The notes: generated by a model from the sequence alone, not told the origin. A DNA stretch of 64,000 nucleotides from Kribbella qitaiheensis (GCF_014217565.1 NZ_CP043661.1:4092001-4156000); one strand, 5' to 3'; positions 15,865 through 25,618 are shown, counted from the stretch's first letter. Numbers and translations are program-made.

Positions 15865-17177
15865 CCGAGCTCCTCTTCCCCCTGGGCGGTCGTCGGGCCT
15901 GGGCGGTGTGGGCGACGGCTGTCTTCACCTACCTCGTCACCGTCCTCCACCGCGGCTCGATGAGCGTCGCCGGTCTGCAGGCGGCCGAGCGGTTCCACAT
16001 CTCCGCCTCCGCGCTCGCCAGCTTCACCGTCGTCCAGCTGACCGTGTACGCCGCCATGCAGGTGCCCGTCGGCATTCTCCTGGACCGCTACGGATCCAGG
16101 CGACTGCTGATCGCCGCGTCCGGGCTGCTCTTCGTCGCCCAGTCCGCATTCAGCCTGGTCGACTCGTACCCCGCAGCGCTCGCGGCCCGCGCAGTACTGG
16201 GTGTCGGCGATGCACTCGTGTTCATCAGCGTCCTCCGCGTCGTGATGTCCTGGTTCCCGGCGCTCCGGCAGCCGGTGATGTCGCAGGCGACCGGAATGCT
16301 CGGCGGTATCGGCGCGATCGTGTCGACCGTGCCGATGGCCGCCGCGTTCAGCGCGTTCGGCTGGACCGCCACCTTCGCCGGCGCGAGCGTGCTCAGCCTG
16401 GTCACAGGGCTGGCGGTGATTTTCCTGCTGAGGAACAGCCCGTACGACGAGCCGCTGCACCGCACGAAGCAGTCGCTGTCGGAGGTGCGCCACAACCTGC
16501 GCAGGGCCTGGAGGGAGCCGGGCACACGACTCGGCCTCTGGACGCACTTCACCACCAGCTTCTCCGGCTCCACGTTCGGCCTGCTCTGGGGCTACCCGTT
16601 CCTCGTCCGGGGCGAAGGCCTCGCTCCGACGACTGCGGCGTCCCTGCTGATCCTGCCCGTGCTGGCCGGCCTCTGTTACGGCCCGCTGGTCGGCCGGTAC
16701 GCCGCGAAGTTCCCCTTCTACCGGTCCTGGATCGTCCTCGCGGTGATCGCGGGATCCGTGACGATGTGGACCGTAGTACTGGCGTGGCCCGGGCGGGCTC
16801 CGATGCCGGTGCTGCTCCTGCTGATCGTCGTACAGGCAGCCGGTGGCCCCGGCTCGATGCTCGGGCTGGACTACGCGCGGACCTTCAACCCGTCGACCCG
16901 CTTCGGCGCCGCCAACGGGATGGTCAACACCGGCGGGTTCATCGCGACGCTGATCTGCATCGGCATGGTCGGCGTACTGCTGGACGCATCGTCGGGCGGA
17001 GCGACGCAGACCATCGGCGACTTCAAGTGGGCGCTTACCTTCCAGTACGTGCTGTGGGCGATCGGGACGGTGCAGATCCTGCGGTACCGCCGCCGCGCCC
17101 GCGCCACGCTGGCCAGGTACAACCCGGAGGTCTACGAGGCGCTCCGCGCCAATCAGGTCGTCCCCCTCACCAGCTGA
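15861..17177 (+). CDS. MFS transporter
   Basis: This 438-aa protein has about 12 hydrophobic segments and the MFS loop-2/3 motif LLDRYGSRRLLIAASGLLF. AVWATAVFTYLVTVLHRGSM, VGILLDRYGSRR and VTGLAVIFLLRNSPYDEPL resemble GlpT/NarK-type organic-anion or sugar-phosphate carriers. It is translationally coupled to the GntR regulator. The substrate is unknown. The gene ends before a long hairpin at 17187-17224. Confidence 0.85.
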   Translation: MTELLFPLGGRRAWAVWATAVFTYLVTVLHRGSMSVAGLQAAERFHISASALASFTVVQLTVYAAMQVPVGILLDRYGSRRLLIAASGLLFVAQSAFSLVDSYPAALAARAVLGVGDALVFISVLRVVMSWFPALRQPVMSQATGMLGGIGAIVSTVPMAAAFSAFGWTATFAGASVLSLVTGLAVIFLLRNSPYDEPLHRTKQSLSEVRHNLRRAWREPGTRLGLWTHFTTSFSGSTFGLLWGYPFLVRGEGLAPTTAASLLILPVLAGLCYGPLVGRYAAKFPFYRSWIVLAVIAGSVTMWTVVLAWPGRAPMPVLLLLIVVQAAGGPGSMLGLDYARTFNPSTRFGAANGMVNTGGFIATLICIGMVGVLLDASSGGATQTIGDFKWALTFQYVLWAIGTVQILRYRRRARATLARYNPEVYEALRANQVVPLTS

Positions 17178-17186
17178 TATCAGCCG

Positions 17187-17224
17187 CTGGCATCGGCTGA
17201 GACGGGTTCTCAGCCGAGTGCCAG
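17187..17224 (+). terminator. Terminator after the GntR-MFS operon
   Basis: CTGGCATCGGCTGAGA (17187-17202) pairs with TCTCAGCCGAGTGCCAG (17208-17224) with one bulged base and a 5-nt loop. Confidence 0.65.
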
Positions 17225-17282
17225 GCCGGTACCAGCGGCAAGGCGCACGGTTGTCCCGGAAACAGTCATCTGGGAGGAACCG

Positions 17283-18266
17283 ATGTCCACTACGAACCAG
17301 GTCGCCATCTCGGCCGAAGGTCTGGTCAAGAAATATGGCACCACCACTGCGCTGGACGGCGTGGACCTGACCGTGCCGACCGGCACCGTGCTCGGTGTCC
17401 TCGGTCCGAACGGCGCCGGCAAGACCACGGCGGTCCGGATCCTCGGCACGCTGCTGCGGCCGGACGCCGGGCACGCGACGGTCGGCGGGTTCGACGTCGT
17501 CCGCGAGGCCTCCCGGGTCCGCGAGATCATCGGCCTGACCGGCCAGTACGCGTCGGTCGACGAGGACATGTCCGGCCGGCGCAACCTGGCCATGATCGGC
17601 CGCTTGCTCGGGATGCCCCGGGCCCAGGCCAAGGCCCGGGCGGGCGAACTGCTGGAGCGGTTCGAGCTCTCCGACGCCGGTGACCGGATCGCCAAGACCT
17701 ACTCCGGCGGGATGCGGCGCCGCCTCGACCTGGCCGCGAGCCTGGTCGGTAACCCGAGCATCCTGTACCTCGACGAGCCAACCACGGGTCTCGACCCGCA
17801 CGCCCGCAACGGGGTGTGGGAGACCATCCGCAACCTGGTCCTCGATGGAACCACCGTGCTGCTGACCACGCAGTACCTGGAAGAGGCCGATGCGCTGGCC
17901 GACTCGATCATGGTGTTCGACAAGGGCAAGGTGGTGGCCTCCGGCCGTCCGGCCGAGCTCAAGGCGCAGGCGGGCCGGCAGACCCTCGACGTACGACCGG
18001 CCGAGCCGGGTCACCTCGAGCGGGTCGCCGCGATCGTCGCCGAGTCGGTCGGGGTTCGTCCGAAGGTCGACGTGGTGAACGCCCTGGTCAGCGTGCCGGT
18101 CCCGGACGGCACCTCGATGCCGGTGGTGGTTCGCCGGCTCGACGAGGCCGGGATCGCCGTCACCGAACTGTCCCTGCGGCTGCCCAGCCTCGACGAGGTG
18201 TTCCTCGCCCTGGTCGGCCACGCCGCCGTCCAAGACACCGTAGTACTGGAAGGAGCGGTCCGATGA
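17283..18266 (+). CDS. ABC transporter ATP-binding protein, DrrA type
   Basis: This 327-aa ATPase has Walker A GPNGAGKTTAVR, the Q-loop GLTGQYASVDEDMSG, the signature YSGGMRRRLDLAASL, Walker B ILYLDEPTTGLDP and an H-loop in TTQYLEEADAL. The C-terminal DUF4162 region (RQTLDVRPAEPGHLERVA) is typical of the DrrA daunorubicin-resistance subfamily. GGGAGGA precedes ATG 17283. It overlaps the permease gene by 4 nt, and a TetR gene follows. Together they form a drug- or lipid-exporter cassette; the substrate is not predictable. Confidence 0.92.
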   Translation: MSTTNQVAISAEGLVKKYGTTTALDGVDLTVPTGTVLGVLGPNGAGKTTAVRILGTLLRPDAGHATVGGFDVVREASRVREIIGLTGQYASVDEDMSGRRNLAMIGRLLGMPRAQAKARAGELLERFELSDAGDRIAKTYSGGMRRRLDLAASLVGNPSILYLDEPTTGLDPHARNGVWETIRNLVLDGTTVLLTTQYLEEADALADSIMVFDKGKVVASGRPAELKAQAGRQTLDVRPAEPGHLERVAAIVAESVGVRPKVDVVNALVSVPVPDGTSMPVVVRRLDEAGIAVTELSLRLPSLDEVFLALVGHAAVQDTVVLEGAVR

Positions 18267-19081
18267 GCACCGCCACGTTGGAACCGGCCGCCACCCGACC
18301 GGAGCACCGGAGCAGGCCGTTCGCCTGGGCCCAGCAGAGCCTGACGCTGGCCTGTCGCAACATCGTCCGGATCAAGCAGAACCCCGAAGCGCTGGCGGAC
18401 GTGACGTTCCAGCCGATCATCTTCCTGGTGCTGTTCCTGTTCGTCTTCGGTGGGGCGATCGCCAACGGCGGCACCTGGCACGACTACCTGCCGTACCTGT
18501 TGCCGGGCCTGCTGGTCCAGACCGTGGTCTTCTCGACCATGGGCACCGGCGTCGGGCTGAACGACGACTTCGCCAAGGGAGTCTTCGACCGGTTCCGGAG
18601 CCTGCCGATCGCCCGGGTCGCGCCACTGATCGGCGCAGTCCTCGGTGACGCGGTCCGCTACACGCTGTCGATCGTGATCTTGATGACCACCGGTTTCGTG
18701 CTCGGCTTCCGGTTCGAGAACGGCGTCGCGAACGGGCTGCTCGCCTGCTTGATCGTGCTCGGGTTCGCGCTGTCGATGTGCTGGATCTGGGTCTGGCTCG
18801 GCCTGACGCTGAAGACCGCGCAGGGTGTCCAGGGGGTCGCGTTCCTGGTGATGTTCCCGCTCACCTTCGGCAGCAATGTGTTCGTCCAGACCGACACGCT
18901 GCCGGGCTTCCTGAAGGCCTTCGTGAACGTGAACCCGGTCAAGTACCTGGTCGACACGATGCGCGGCCTGATGCTCGGCGGAGACGTCCAGAAGCCGCTG
19001 CTGATCACGTTCGCCTGGATGATCGGGCTGATCGCGGTGTTCGCCCCCCTGGCGATCCGCGCCTACCGCCGCCGTACCTGA
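18263..19081 (+). CDS. ABC transporter permease, DrrB/ABC-2 type
   Basis: This 272-aa protein starts at ATG 18263, overlapping the ATPase stop (ATGA). It has about six membrane segments, for example PIIFLVLFLFVFGGAIANGG, YTLSIVILMTTGFVLGF and LLACLIVLGFALSMCWIWVW. The ABC-2 signature NPVKYLVDTMRGLMLGG lies near the C-terminus. It pairs with the DrrA-type ATPase to form an exporter. A 94-bp gap separates it from the TetR gene downstream. Confidence 0.9.
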   Translation: MSTATLEPAATRPEHRSRPFAWAQQSLTLACRNIVRIKQNPEALADVTFQPIIFLVLFLFVFGGAIANGGTWHDYLPYLLPGLLVQTVVFSTMGTGVGLNDDFAKGVFDRFRSLPIARVAPLIGAVLGDAVRYTLSIVILMTTGFVLGFRFENGVANGLLACLIVLGFALSMCWIWVWLGLTLKTAQGVQGVAFLVMFPLTFGSNVFVQTDTLPGFLKAFVNVNPVKYLVDTMRGLMLGGDVQKPLLITFAWMIGLIAVFAPLAIRAYRRRT

Positions 19082-19175
19082 CATCCCTTGCACTTCTTTC
19101 TCATCATCTGAATGTCCAGAGCCGATCTGGCTAAGATGACAAGGGTTCAGGCACGGGGTATCGACAAGAGGTGCA

Positions 19176-19802
19176 ATGAGCGAACCCTCCGTACGCCGCT
19201 ACTCCGGGCGCTCGGTCGACGAGTGGAAGGCGGCACGACGGGAGCGTCTGCTGGACGCGGCGCTGGAGCTGTTCGGGACCGACGGCTACCCGGCGACCTC
19301 GGTGGAACGCCTGTGTGCACAGGCGAAAGTGTCGACCCGGCACTTCTACCACGAGTTCCAGAACAAGGAAGCCGTGCTGCTCGCGGTGCACGCCCAGCTG
19401 ATCGAGGTCGGCGTCCGTAGTACCGGCGAGGCGCTGGCCGCGACCGCCGGCGCGCCGGTCCGGAAACGGATCGTCGCGGCTGTCGACGGCTACCTCGAGA
19501 CCATCATGAGCGACCCGCGCCGGGCCCGGATCTCGTTCGTCGAAGTGGTCGGCATCAGCCCCGCGGTGGAGGAGCAGCGGATCGCCTTCCGCGAACTGCT
19601 GATCTCCAGCATCGTCCAGGTCGGTGACTCCGCCGTCGCCCGGCAGGAGATCGGGCCGAAGGACTTCCGGTTCCTCGGCCTGTGCTTCATCGGCGCGGTC
19701 AACACCGTCGTCTACGACTGGATGCTCGCCGACCCGCGCCCGCCGGAGACCGGCGTACAGGAGGCACTCCGCAACCTGGCCGTCGCGCTGATGGTGAGCT
19801 GA
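19176..19802 (+). CDS. TetR-family regulator, probable regulator of the ABC exporter
   Basis: This 208-aa protein has the TetR_N helix-turn-helix RRERLLDAALELFGTDGYPA followed by TSVERLCAQAKVSTRHFYHE with the FYHEF end. The C-terminal domain is helical. AAGAGG lies close before ATG 19176. It is downstream of and co-oriented with the DrrAB-type genes, so it likely controls the exporter. It converges with the BTAD regulator gene, leaving only 4 bp between the stop codons. Confidence 0.88.
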   Translation: MSEPSVRRYSGRSVDEWKAARRERLLDAALELFGTDGYPATSVERLCAQAKVSTRHFYHEFQNKEAVLLAVHAQLIEVGVRSTGEALAATAGAPVRKRIVAAVDGYLETIMSDPRRARISFVEVVGISPAVEEQRIAFRELLISSIVQVGDSAVARQEIGPKDFRFLGLCFIGAVNTVVYDWMLADPRPPETGVQEALRNLAVALMVS

Positions 19803-19806
19803 CCGC

Positions 19807-22800
19807 TCAGGCCGGCGCGACCCGGGCCCGCAGCTCGGCCTTCACCTCGTCGCGGCTCAACGCGGCGCCGACCGCATAAGCGGCCTCGAAACCATCCTCG
19901 CCGAGCGCCTCGCGCAGCCGCTCGTGACTGCGGCGGACATCGGAGTCCGGGATGGTCCGCATCCCCCGCAACACAGCAGCCTGCCCCAGCGTCCGGGCGG
20001 CCAGCTCGGGATCGCCCGCCAGCAGCCCGACGTCGGCGAAGGCCTCCACCGTCACGGCGACCAGCGGCATGTCGTCGGTCCCGAACGCGAGTCCGACCGC
20101 CTGCTCGATGTACGCGCGGGCCTCGGTGAGGCCACCGCGATCCACCCAGACCCGGCTCAACTGACTGAGCATCATCACCTGCCCGTGCGGGGCCACCCGC
20201 TCGGCCTGCAGATCCAGCGACGCGTACGCCGCGTCGGCCAGCTTCAGCGCCTCGTCCAGCCGGCCGGCCCGGCGGGCGAGCGCGGACAGGCCGATGTCCG
20301 CCATCCCCTCACCGCCCCGGCTGCCGGTCTCCTCGGCCAGCCGGCGCGCCTGCTGCAGAGCCTGGACGGCTCCCTCCTCGTCTCCGAGCTCGGCCTTGCT
20401 CAACGCGATCTGGGCGAGCAGTTGCGCCACCCCCTCGCTGGTACCGAGTTCGCCGGTCAGCCTGAGTGCCTCGAGCAGGGAGTCATGGGCGTCTTGGTGG
20501 TCGCCACGGGTGCCCTGGAAGCTGGCCAGGCCGCGGAGCGCCAGCGAGGTCCCCCACCGATCGCCGAGCGCGCGGAACCCTTCGAGCGCGGAGGCCAGAT
20601 CGGCGCCCATCTGATCGACGTCGCCCTCGTTCTCGCGGAACATCGCCGACATCATCACGGCCATGTTCCGGGTCCACGGGTCGTCGTGGCTGCGGGCCTC
20701 GTCGAGCTCACGGAAGGAGGCGGCCTTGTCCCGGCGGAACGCCGCCCAGGCGGCGTTGGTGAACCGGCCGACGCCGGCCTCGGCGACCTCGGAGTACCGG
20801 CGGCCGAGCAGCCGGACCTGAGCCAGTCCACGGATCGCCTTGGGGAAGGACACGGTCATGTCGCCACCGGCGGACAAGGTGCCGAGCGAGTACATCATCA
20901 GCGTGTGCGCACGGATGACCGGATCGGTCGGGCCGGGCACATTCAAGGCGGCCTCGAACCAGGTAACCGCCTCCGCCGGGCGGCCGCGCATGTTCCAGTA
21001 CTCACCGAGCACGGAGACCAGACCGATCGACGTGTCGGCTTCCCCCAGGTCGATCGCGGTCCGGAGCGCGTCGAGCAGGTTCTCGTTGTCCGCGTCGAAC
21101 CTGGCGATCCACTGCAGTTGCGACCCGGTCCGGAGTTCCTTGCTGCCTTGGCGAACCAGGTCAGCGAAGTACCGCGTGTGTGCCTGCCGCACCTGGTCCA
21201 GCTCACCTGACGCTGCTAGTTGCTCAGCGCTGTACGCCTTGACGGTTTCGAGCATGCGGTAGCGGACCGAGCGTTCACCGGCGGCCGCCTCGACCAGCGA
21301 CTTGTCGACGAGGGACGCGAGCACGCCGAGCACTGCTTCTGGTGGGATGTCGGGACCGCTGCAGACCTGTTCGGCGGCTTCGAGGGTGGCTCCGCCGGAG
21401 AAGCGCGAGAGTCGACGGGCGACGGCTTGCTCGTCGCAGTCGAGCAACTCCCAGCTCCACTCCACGACCGCGCGCAGGGTCTGGTGCCGCGGCAAGGCTG
21501 TCCTGGAACCGCTTGTCAGCAAGCGAAAACGGTCCGCGAGCCGCTCGACGATCTGCATCGGCGTCAACGCGCGCAACCGAGCCGCGGCCAGCTCGATCGC
21601 CAGTGGCATCCCGTCCAGCCGGCGGCAGATCTCCCCGATGGCCTGCCTGTTCCCGTCGGTGACGGCGAAGTCCGGCCGTACTGCGCGGGCGCGGTCCACG
21701 AACAGCTGGATCGAAGGGTAGGCGTCGGTCTCGCTGTCTTCGGGTGGCAGCCCGAGTGGGCCGACCTGGTGCAAGTGCTCGCCGGGAATGCTGAGCGGCT
21801 CGCGACTGGTGGTCAGCACGCGAAGCCGCGGGCAGACGGCCAGCAGGGAATCGACCAGGGCGGCCACTTCCTGAACCAGGTGCTCGCAGTTGTCCAGCAC
21901 CAGCAGCACACGGCGATCCGCGATCACCTCGACCAGCCGTTCGGTCGCCGCGCGGCTGGGCGGAAGGTGGGTCGGCGCCAGCGAGGTCTTGATGCTGTCG
22001 ACGAACTCGCTGGCGCCCAGCGCGCTCAGCATCGCCGGTGCGACATCGGCCGCATCGCCCAGCGGAGCCAGTTCGACGAACCAGATACCGTCGCCGCCGT
22101 GTTCCAGCAGCGACCGCCCGGTCTCGGTCGCCAGGCGGGTCTTACCCGCTCCGCCCGGACCGACCATGGTGACGAGTCGCGTGCCATTGCTGAGCAGCCT
22201 GGTCAGCTCGGCGACGTCATCCGACCGGCCGACGAAGCTGGTCAGCGGCGCCCGGAGGTTGCTCCGCGGCACCGACGCCACCGGGCTCGGCGCGGAGACG
22301 ACCGCCGCCGGATCGATCGCGTCCCCTCGCAGTACGGCGATATGCAGGTCTCGCAGCCTGGTCCCGGGATCCGCGCCGAGCTCGTCGGCGAGGGTCGTCC
22401 GGACCCGCTCGTAAGCCGACAACGCTTCCGCCTGCCGGCCATCGGCGTAAAGGGCTCTCATCAGCAGTTCGTGCAACCGTTCGCGCAGCGGCTGGGCGAG
22501 GGCGAGCCTTTCCAACTCGGCGATCACGTCGCGCGCGTGGCCGCTGGTGACGGCGGCTTCGGCCAGATCCTCGGCCGCACCCAGCCTCAGCTCGGCCAGT
22601 CGATCGGCCTCGATGCCCGCGAAGGGGAGATCGCGCAGATCCGTGAGCGCGTCACCACGCCAGAGGCGCTCGGCCTGGGTGAGCAGGGCCCTGGCCTGGT
22701 CGGGATCGCTCGTGAGAAGCCGGCGGCCGCGGCGTACGAGGTCTTGGAACTGGAGCGCGTCGACGGACTCTGGCGGGATCGTCAGGGTGTAGCCGGCCGG

Positions 22801-23052
22801 ACCGGACTGCACCGAGATGCTCGATTCGGTGGCGGGTAGGCCGGCGCGCAGACGTGACACCAGCGACTGCAGGGCGTTGGCGCTCGGAGGCTCGCTGCCC
22901 CACAAACCGTCGACCAGAGTGTCGATCCCGACCGGGCGGCCGGCGTCCAGCGCCAGGCGCGCGAGCAGCCCGCGCAGGCGGAGACCGCGGACGTCCAGCG
23001 GGTTACCGTCGGCCGCCCACATCGCAAGAGGCCCAAGCACCGCTATGCGCAC
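19807..23052 (-). CDS. AfsR/SARP-like regulator with BTAD, NB-ARC-type ATPase and TPR domains
   Basis: This 1081-aa protein begins with an OmpR-type winged helix (MRIAVLGPLAMWAADGNPL, WGSEPPSANALQSLVSRLR), then a BTAD helical domain to about residue 250 (ALSAYERVRTTLADELGADP). A STAND/NB-ARC ATPase follows, with P-loop VGPGGAGKTRLATE, Walker B RRVLLVLDNCEHL and LPLAIELAAARLRAL. The C-terminal half is TPR-like. Such proteins switch pathway genes on ATP binding. The start is GTG 23052. No biosynthetic cluster is adjacent, so the target is unknown. The divergent serine hydrolase at 23173 is a possible one. Confidence 0.9.
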   Translation of the reverse strand: MRIAVLGPLAMWAADGNPLDVRGLRLRGLLARLALDAGRPVGIDTLVDGLWGSEPPSANALQSLVSRLRAGLPATESSISVQSGPAGYTLTIPPESVDALQFQDLVRRGRRLLTSDPDQARALLTQAERLWRGDALTDLRDLPFAGIEADRLAELRLGAAEDLAEAAVTSGHARDVIAELERLALAQPLRERLHELLMRALYADGRQAEALSAYERVRTTLADELGADPGTRLRDLHIAVLRGDAIDPAAVVSAPSPVASVPRSNLRAPLTSFVGRSDDVAELTRLLSNGTRLVTMVGPGGAGKTRLATETGRSLLEHGGDGIWFVELAPLGDAADVAPAMLSALGASEFVDSIKTSLAPTHLPPSRAATERLVEVIADRRVLLVLDNCEHLVQEVAALVDSLLAVCPRLRVLTTSREPLSIPGEHLHQVGPLGLPPEDSETDAYPSIQLFVDRARAVRPDFAVTDGNRQAIGEICRRLDGMPLAIELAAARLRALTPMQIVERLADRFRLLTSGSRTALPRHQTLRAVVEWSWELLDCDEQAVARRLSRFSGGATLEAAEQVCSGPDIPPEAVLGVLASLVDKSLVEAAAGERSVRYRMLETVKAYSAEQLAASGELDQVRQAHTRYFADLVRQGSKELRTGSQLQWIARFDADNENLLDALRTAIDLGEADTSIGLVSVLGEYWNMRGRPAEAVTWFEAALNVPGPTDPVIRAHTLMMYSLGTLSAGGDMTVSFPKAIRGLAQVRLLGRRYSEVAEAGVGRFTNAAWAAFRRDKAASFRELDEARSHDDPWTRNMAVMMSAMFRENEGDVDQMGADLASALEGFRALGDRWGTSLALRGLASFQGTRGDHQDAHDSLLEALRLTGELGTSEGVAQLLAQIALSKAELGDEEGAVQALQQARRLAEETGSRGGEGMADIGLSALARRAGRLDEALKLADAAYASLDLQAERVAPHGQVMMLSQLSRVWVDRGGLTEARAYIEQAVGLAFGTDDMPLVAVTVEAFADVGLLAGDPELAARTLGQAAVLRGMRTIPDSDVRRSHERLREALGEDGFEAAYAVGAALSRDEVKAELRARVAPA

Positions 23053-23172
23053 CCCTCAAGCCTCCCACACCACCCCGCTCATCTCCCCTGTCTTTTGTCA
23101 TCTCTCCGGGACACCTCAGGGTCGGCAGAACTGCCGGGCCAGGATGCACCTCGGTGTATTACTGTCGGCCGG

Positions 23173-24519
23173 GTGACCGAGATCGCCGCCAGGACCCAGT
23201 CCGATCTGAGCCGGATCATCGCCGAGCGTCAGAGCAAGCATCGAGTGCCCGGGCTGGTGGGCGCCGTCGTACGGGACGGTGGGCTGGCCTGGTCCGGCGG
23301 TGCGGGATCCGCCGATCTCGCGACGCCCGGAGTGACGCCGACCGCCGACACGCAGTACCTGATCGCCTCGCACAGCAAGACCTTCACCGCGGTCGCGATC
23401 ATGGCGCTGCGCGACGAGGGCAAGCTCAGCCTCGACGACCGGCTCGAGCAGTTCATCGGTGAGAGCAAGCACGAGGGCATCACCGTGCGGCAGATGCTCA
23501 GCCACATCAGCGGGATGCAGCGCGAGCCCGTCGGCGATGTCTGGGACACGATGAAGTTCCCGGACCGCGAGGAACTGATCGCGGGCTGGAACGAGGCCGA
23601 GCGGATCGGCAAGCCGCATCACCGGTTCCACTACTCGAACCTGGTCTACTCACTGCTCGGCGAGGTCGTCGCCCGGCTCGACGGCCGGTCCTGGTACGAG
23701 TCGATCCAGGCCCGGATCCTGCGGCCGCTGGAGATGCGCCGGACGACGGTCGGCATGGACGGCGGACCCGCGGCCACCGGGTACTACGTTCCGCCGTTCT
23801 CCGATGTGCCGGAACTGGAAGGCCTGCTCGACCTCGGTGCGATGAACGCCTGCGGCGGGCTCGCGAGTACCGCGGAAGACCTGGCGAAGTGGATGGCGTT
23901 CATCGCCGGGCCGGTCGAGGAGGTGCTCTCGAAGGACACGATCGACGAGATGTGCCAGCCGCAGATCATGGCGGATCTGGACCGTTGGCAGCTCGGCTTC
24001 GGGCTCGGATTCATGCTGCTCCGGCTCGGCGAGCGCGTCTTCGTCGGCCATACCGGCGGGATGCCCGGTCACATCACCGGCAGCTTCGTGCACCGCCCGT
24101 CCGGTACGGCGGGAATCGCGCTGATGAACTCCACCTCGGCTCCCGACCCGGCCGGACTCGCCACCGACCTGGCGATCAAGGTGCTCGACGACGATCCGGC
24201 CCTGCCGGCCGCGTGGGTCCCCGGCACCTCGGTCCCCGACGAACTGGTCGCCGTCCTCGGCACCTGGTTCTCCGAAGGCGCGCCCTTCGTCTTCTCGGTC
24301 CGCGAAGGCCACCTCGAGGCAACCGCCCCCGGCGCCCCCGCCCACAAGGCCCCCGCCGTCTTCGAACGCATCTCCGCCGACCTCTACCGCACCGCCTCGG
24401 GCCGCGAGGTAGGCGAACTCCTCCGCATCACCCGAGACACCACCGGCACCCCCACCACCCTCCACTGGGCCACCTACCTCTGCACCCGCCAACCCCTCAC
24501 CTTCGGCCCCCGCTCCTGA
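23173..24519 (+). CDS. Serine hydrolase, beta-lactamase (class C/PBP-like) family
   Basis: This 448-aa protein starts at GTG 23173. The nucleophile motif is in YLIASHSKTFTAVAIMAL (S-x-x-K), the second motif is the YSN of FHYSNLVYSLLGEVV, and the third is HTGG in FVGHTGGMPGHITG. It therefore has the complete class C/esterase active site. No signal peptide is evident, so it is probably a cytoplasmic esterase or peptidase. The C-terminal domain (after about residue 350) may be a small lipocalin-like segment. It is divergent from the BTAD regulator and closely related to the partial gene at the window start. Confidence 0.88.
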   Translation: MTEIAARTQSDLSRIIAERQSKHRVPGLVGAVVRDGGLAWSGGAGSADLATPGVTPTADTQYLIASHSKTFTAVAIMALRDEGKLSLDDRLEQFIGESKHEGITVRQMLSHISGMQREPVGDVWDTMKFPDREELIAGWNEAERIGKPHHRFHYSNLVYSLLGEVVARLDGRSWYESIQARILRPLEMRRTTVGMDGGPAATGYYVPPFSDVPELEGLLDLGAMNACGGLASTAEDLAKWMAFIAGPVEEVLSKDTIDEMCQPQIMADLDRWQLGFGLGFMLLRLGERVFVGHTGGMPGHITGSFVHRPSGTAGIALMNSTSAPDPAGLATDLAIKVLDDDPALPAAWVPGTSVPDELVAVLGTWFSEGAPFVFSVREGHLEATAPGAPAHKAPAVFERISADLYRTASGREVGELLRITRDTTGTPTTLHWATYLCTRQPLTFGPRS

Positions 24520-24529
24520 CCGGGCGACG

Positions 24530-25363
24530 CTAGCCCAGGCTGAGGAGGAGGATGCCGACTACTACTACGGCGGCGGCTATGGCTCGTTTGGGGCCGAAGC
24601 GTTCGCCGAAGAAGAGGGCGCCGATGATGGCGCCGAAGATGATGCTGGTTTCGCGGAGGGCTGCGATGGCTGCGAGGGCGCCACGGGTTTGGGCCCAGAG
24701 GACCAGGCCGTAGGCGGCTAGCGAGACGAGGCCGCCACCGAGGCCGGCGTACAGGTAGCGCTTCTCGACGCGCAGGAAGCTGAAGCCGCGGCGCCAGAGG
24801 ACGAACAGGATGAGGATCAGGTTCTGCAGGGTGAAGGTCCAGCCCATGTAGGAGGCGAGCGGGATCTTGCGGACAGCGATGCCGTCGACCACCGTGTACG
24901 CCGCGATCACGAGGCCGGTGCCGAAGGCCGCCAGTAGCGCCGGCGCCTGGCTCCGGGTCGGGCGGCCGCCGATGAAGACCAGAGCGATCAGACCCGCCGA
25001 GATGAGCAGTACGCCGGCCAGCTCCAAGCGGACCAGGTGCTGGTTCAGGAGCAGGATCGCGACCAAGGCGACCACCCAGGGCGACGTACCGCGCGCCAGC
25101 GGGTAGACCTGGCTGAACTGGCCGAAGTTGTACGACGCCACCAAGCCCGAGTAGTACACGATGTGCAGCACGACCGACGCGACGATGTACGGCCAAGCGT
25201 TCGAAGGCGGCAGACCGGTCACCGTCACTGCGACAATCGCGCACGTCCCGGATGACAACCCGAGCAGCGCGAACCCACCAAGCCGGTCCGGTACGCCGTG
25301 CGCCATCGCGTTCCACGCCGCATGCAGCACAGCCGCTCCGAGTACCGCCAGCAACACCACCAC
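24530..25363 (-). CDS. EamA/DMT-superfamily permease
   Basis: The protein of about 277 aa has ten hydrophobic segments in two EamA repeats (VVLLAVLGAAVLHAAWNAM; ASYNFGQFSQVYPLARGTSP; WVVALVAILLLNQHL; RGALAAIAALRETSIIFGAI; IIGALFFGERFGPKRAIAAA). The RETS and GERF motifs are typical of the second repeat. The start is uncertain: GTG 25363 begins just before the first membrane segment, while GTG 25399 is further upstream in frame. It converges with the serine hydrolase gene. The substrate is unknown; DMT carriers often export amino acids or metabolites. Confidence 0.82.
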   Translation of the reverse strand: MVVLLAVLGAAVLHAAWNAMAHGVPDRLGGFALLGLSSGTCAIVAVTVTGLPPSNAWPYIVASVVLHIVYYSGLVASYNFGQFSQVYPLARGTSPWVVALVAILLLNQHLVRLELAGVLLISAGLIALVFIGGRPTRSQAPALLAAFGTGLVIAAYTVVDGIAVRKIPLASYMGWTFTLQNLILILFVLWRRGFSFLRVEKRYLYAGLGGGLVSLAAYGLVLWAQTRGALAAIAALRETSIIFGAIIGALFFGERFGPKRAIAAAVVVVGILLLSLG

Positions 25364-25406
25364 CTCGCCACCCTCTCCCGACTCGGGTCCACCCACCACC
25401 GAGTTT

Positions 25407-25594
25407 CTAGGAGTGGACTCCTCGGACTGGCCGACGGTTTGCGGTGGGAATGGGACGGGTGCCGTCGTGGTCGACGTGGAACAGGTACCCGTGGGGACTG
25501 GTCCATTCCAAGGTGTTGGCGTCGACGCGACGGACCGACCAGCCGCCGTGGGTCTTGACGCGATGACTGAAGCGGCGCAGTGGCGCGAGGTTGC
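25407..25594 (-). pseudogene. C-terminal fragment of a DUF222/HNH (13E12-type) protein, cut off by the integrated element
   Basis: The minus strand encodes NLAPLRRFSHRVKTHGGWSV followed by RRVDANTLEWTSPHGYLFHV and a stop at 25407. This is the end of an HNH nuclease domain, whose usual form is GNLxPLCRxHHRxKTHGGW. It has no start, and an in-frame TGA lies just upstream inside the element. Joined to the fragment at 32200-33729 through the shared heptamer GCAACCT, it restores one uninterrupted frame of 566 codons reading QTSTGNLAPLRRFSHRVKTH across the joint. It is therefore the chromosomal right half of the insertion target. Confidence 0.88.
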
Positions 25595-25618
25595 TTGTTC
25601 CTCACAAGTTGGTAACTT
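25588..25618. other. Attachment site at the left end (attL-type)
   Basis: The core AGGTTGC (25588-25594) is followed by the element half-arm CTTGTTCCTCAC (25594-25605) and a small dyad AAGTT-ggt-AACTT (25606-25618). Bases left of the core are target-gene sequence. Confidence 0.75.

Noticed and set aside
15294-18233. Very long minus-strand open frame (979 codons) opposite the GntR, MFS and ABC genes
   Set aside because: Composition is that of an antisense shadow (Arg/Gly/His/Asp rich, no domain), and all plus-strand genes there have clear motifs.
19924-22839. Long plus-strand frames opposite the BTAD regulator
   Set aside because: Shadow frames; the 1081-aa regulator has consistent domains over its whole length.
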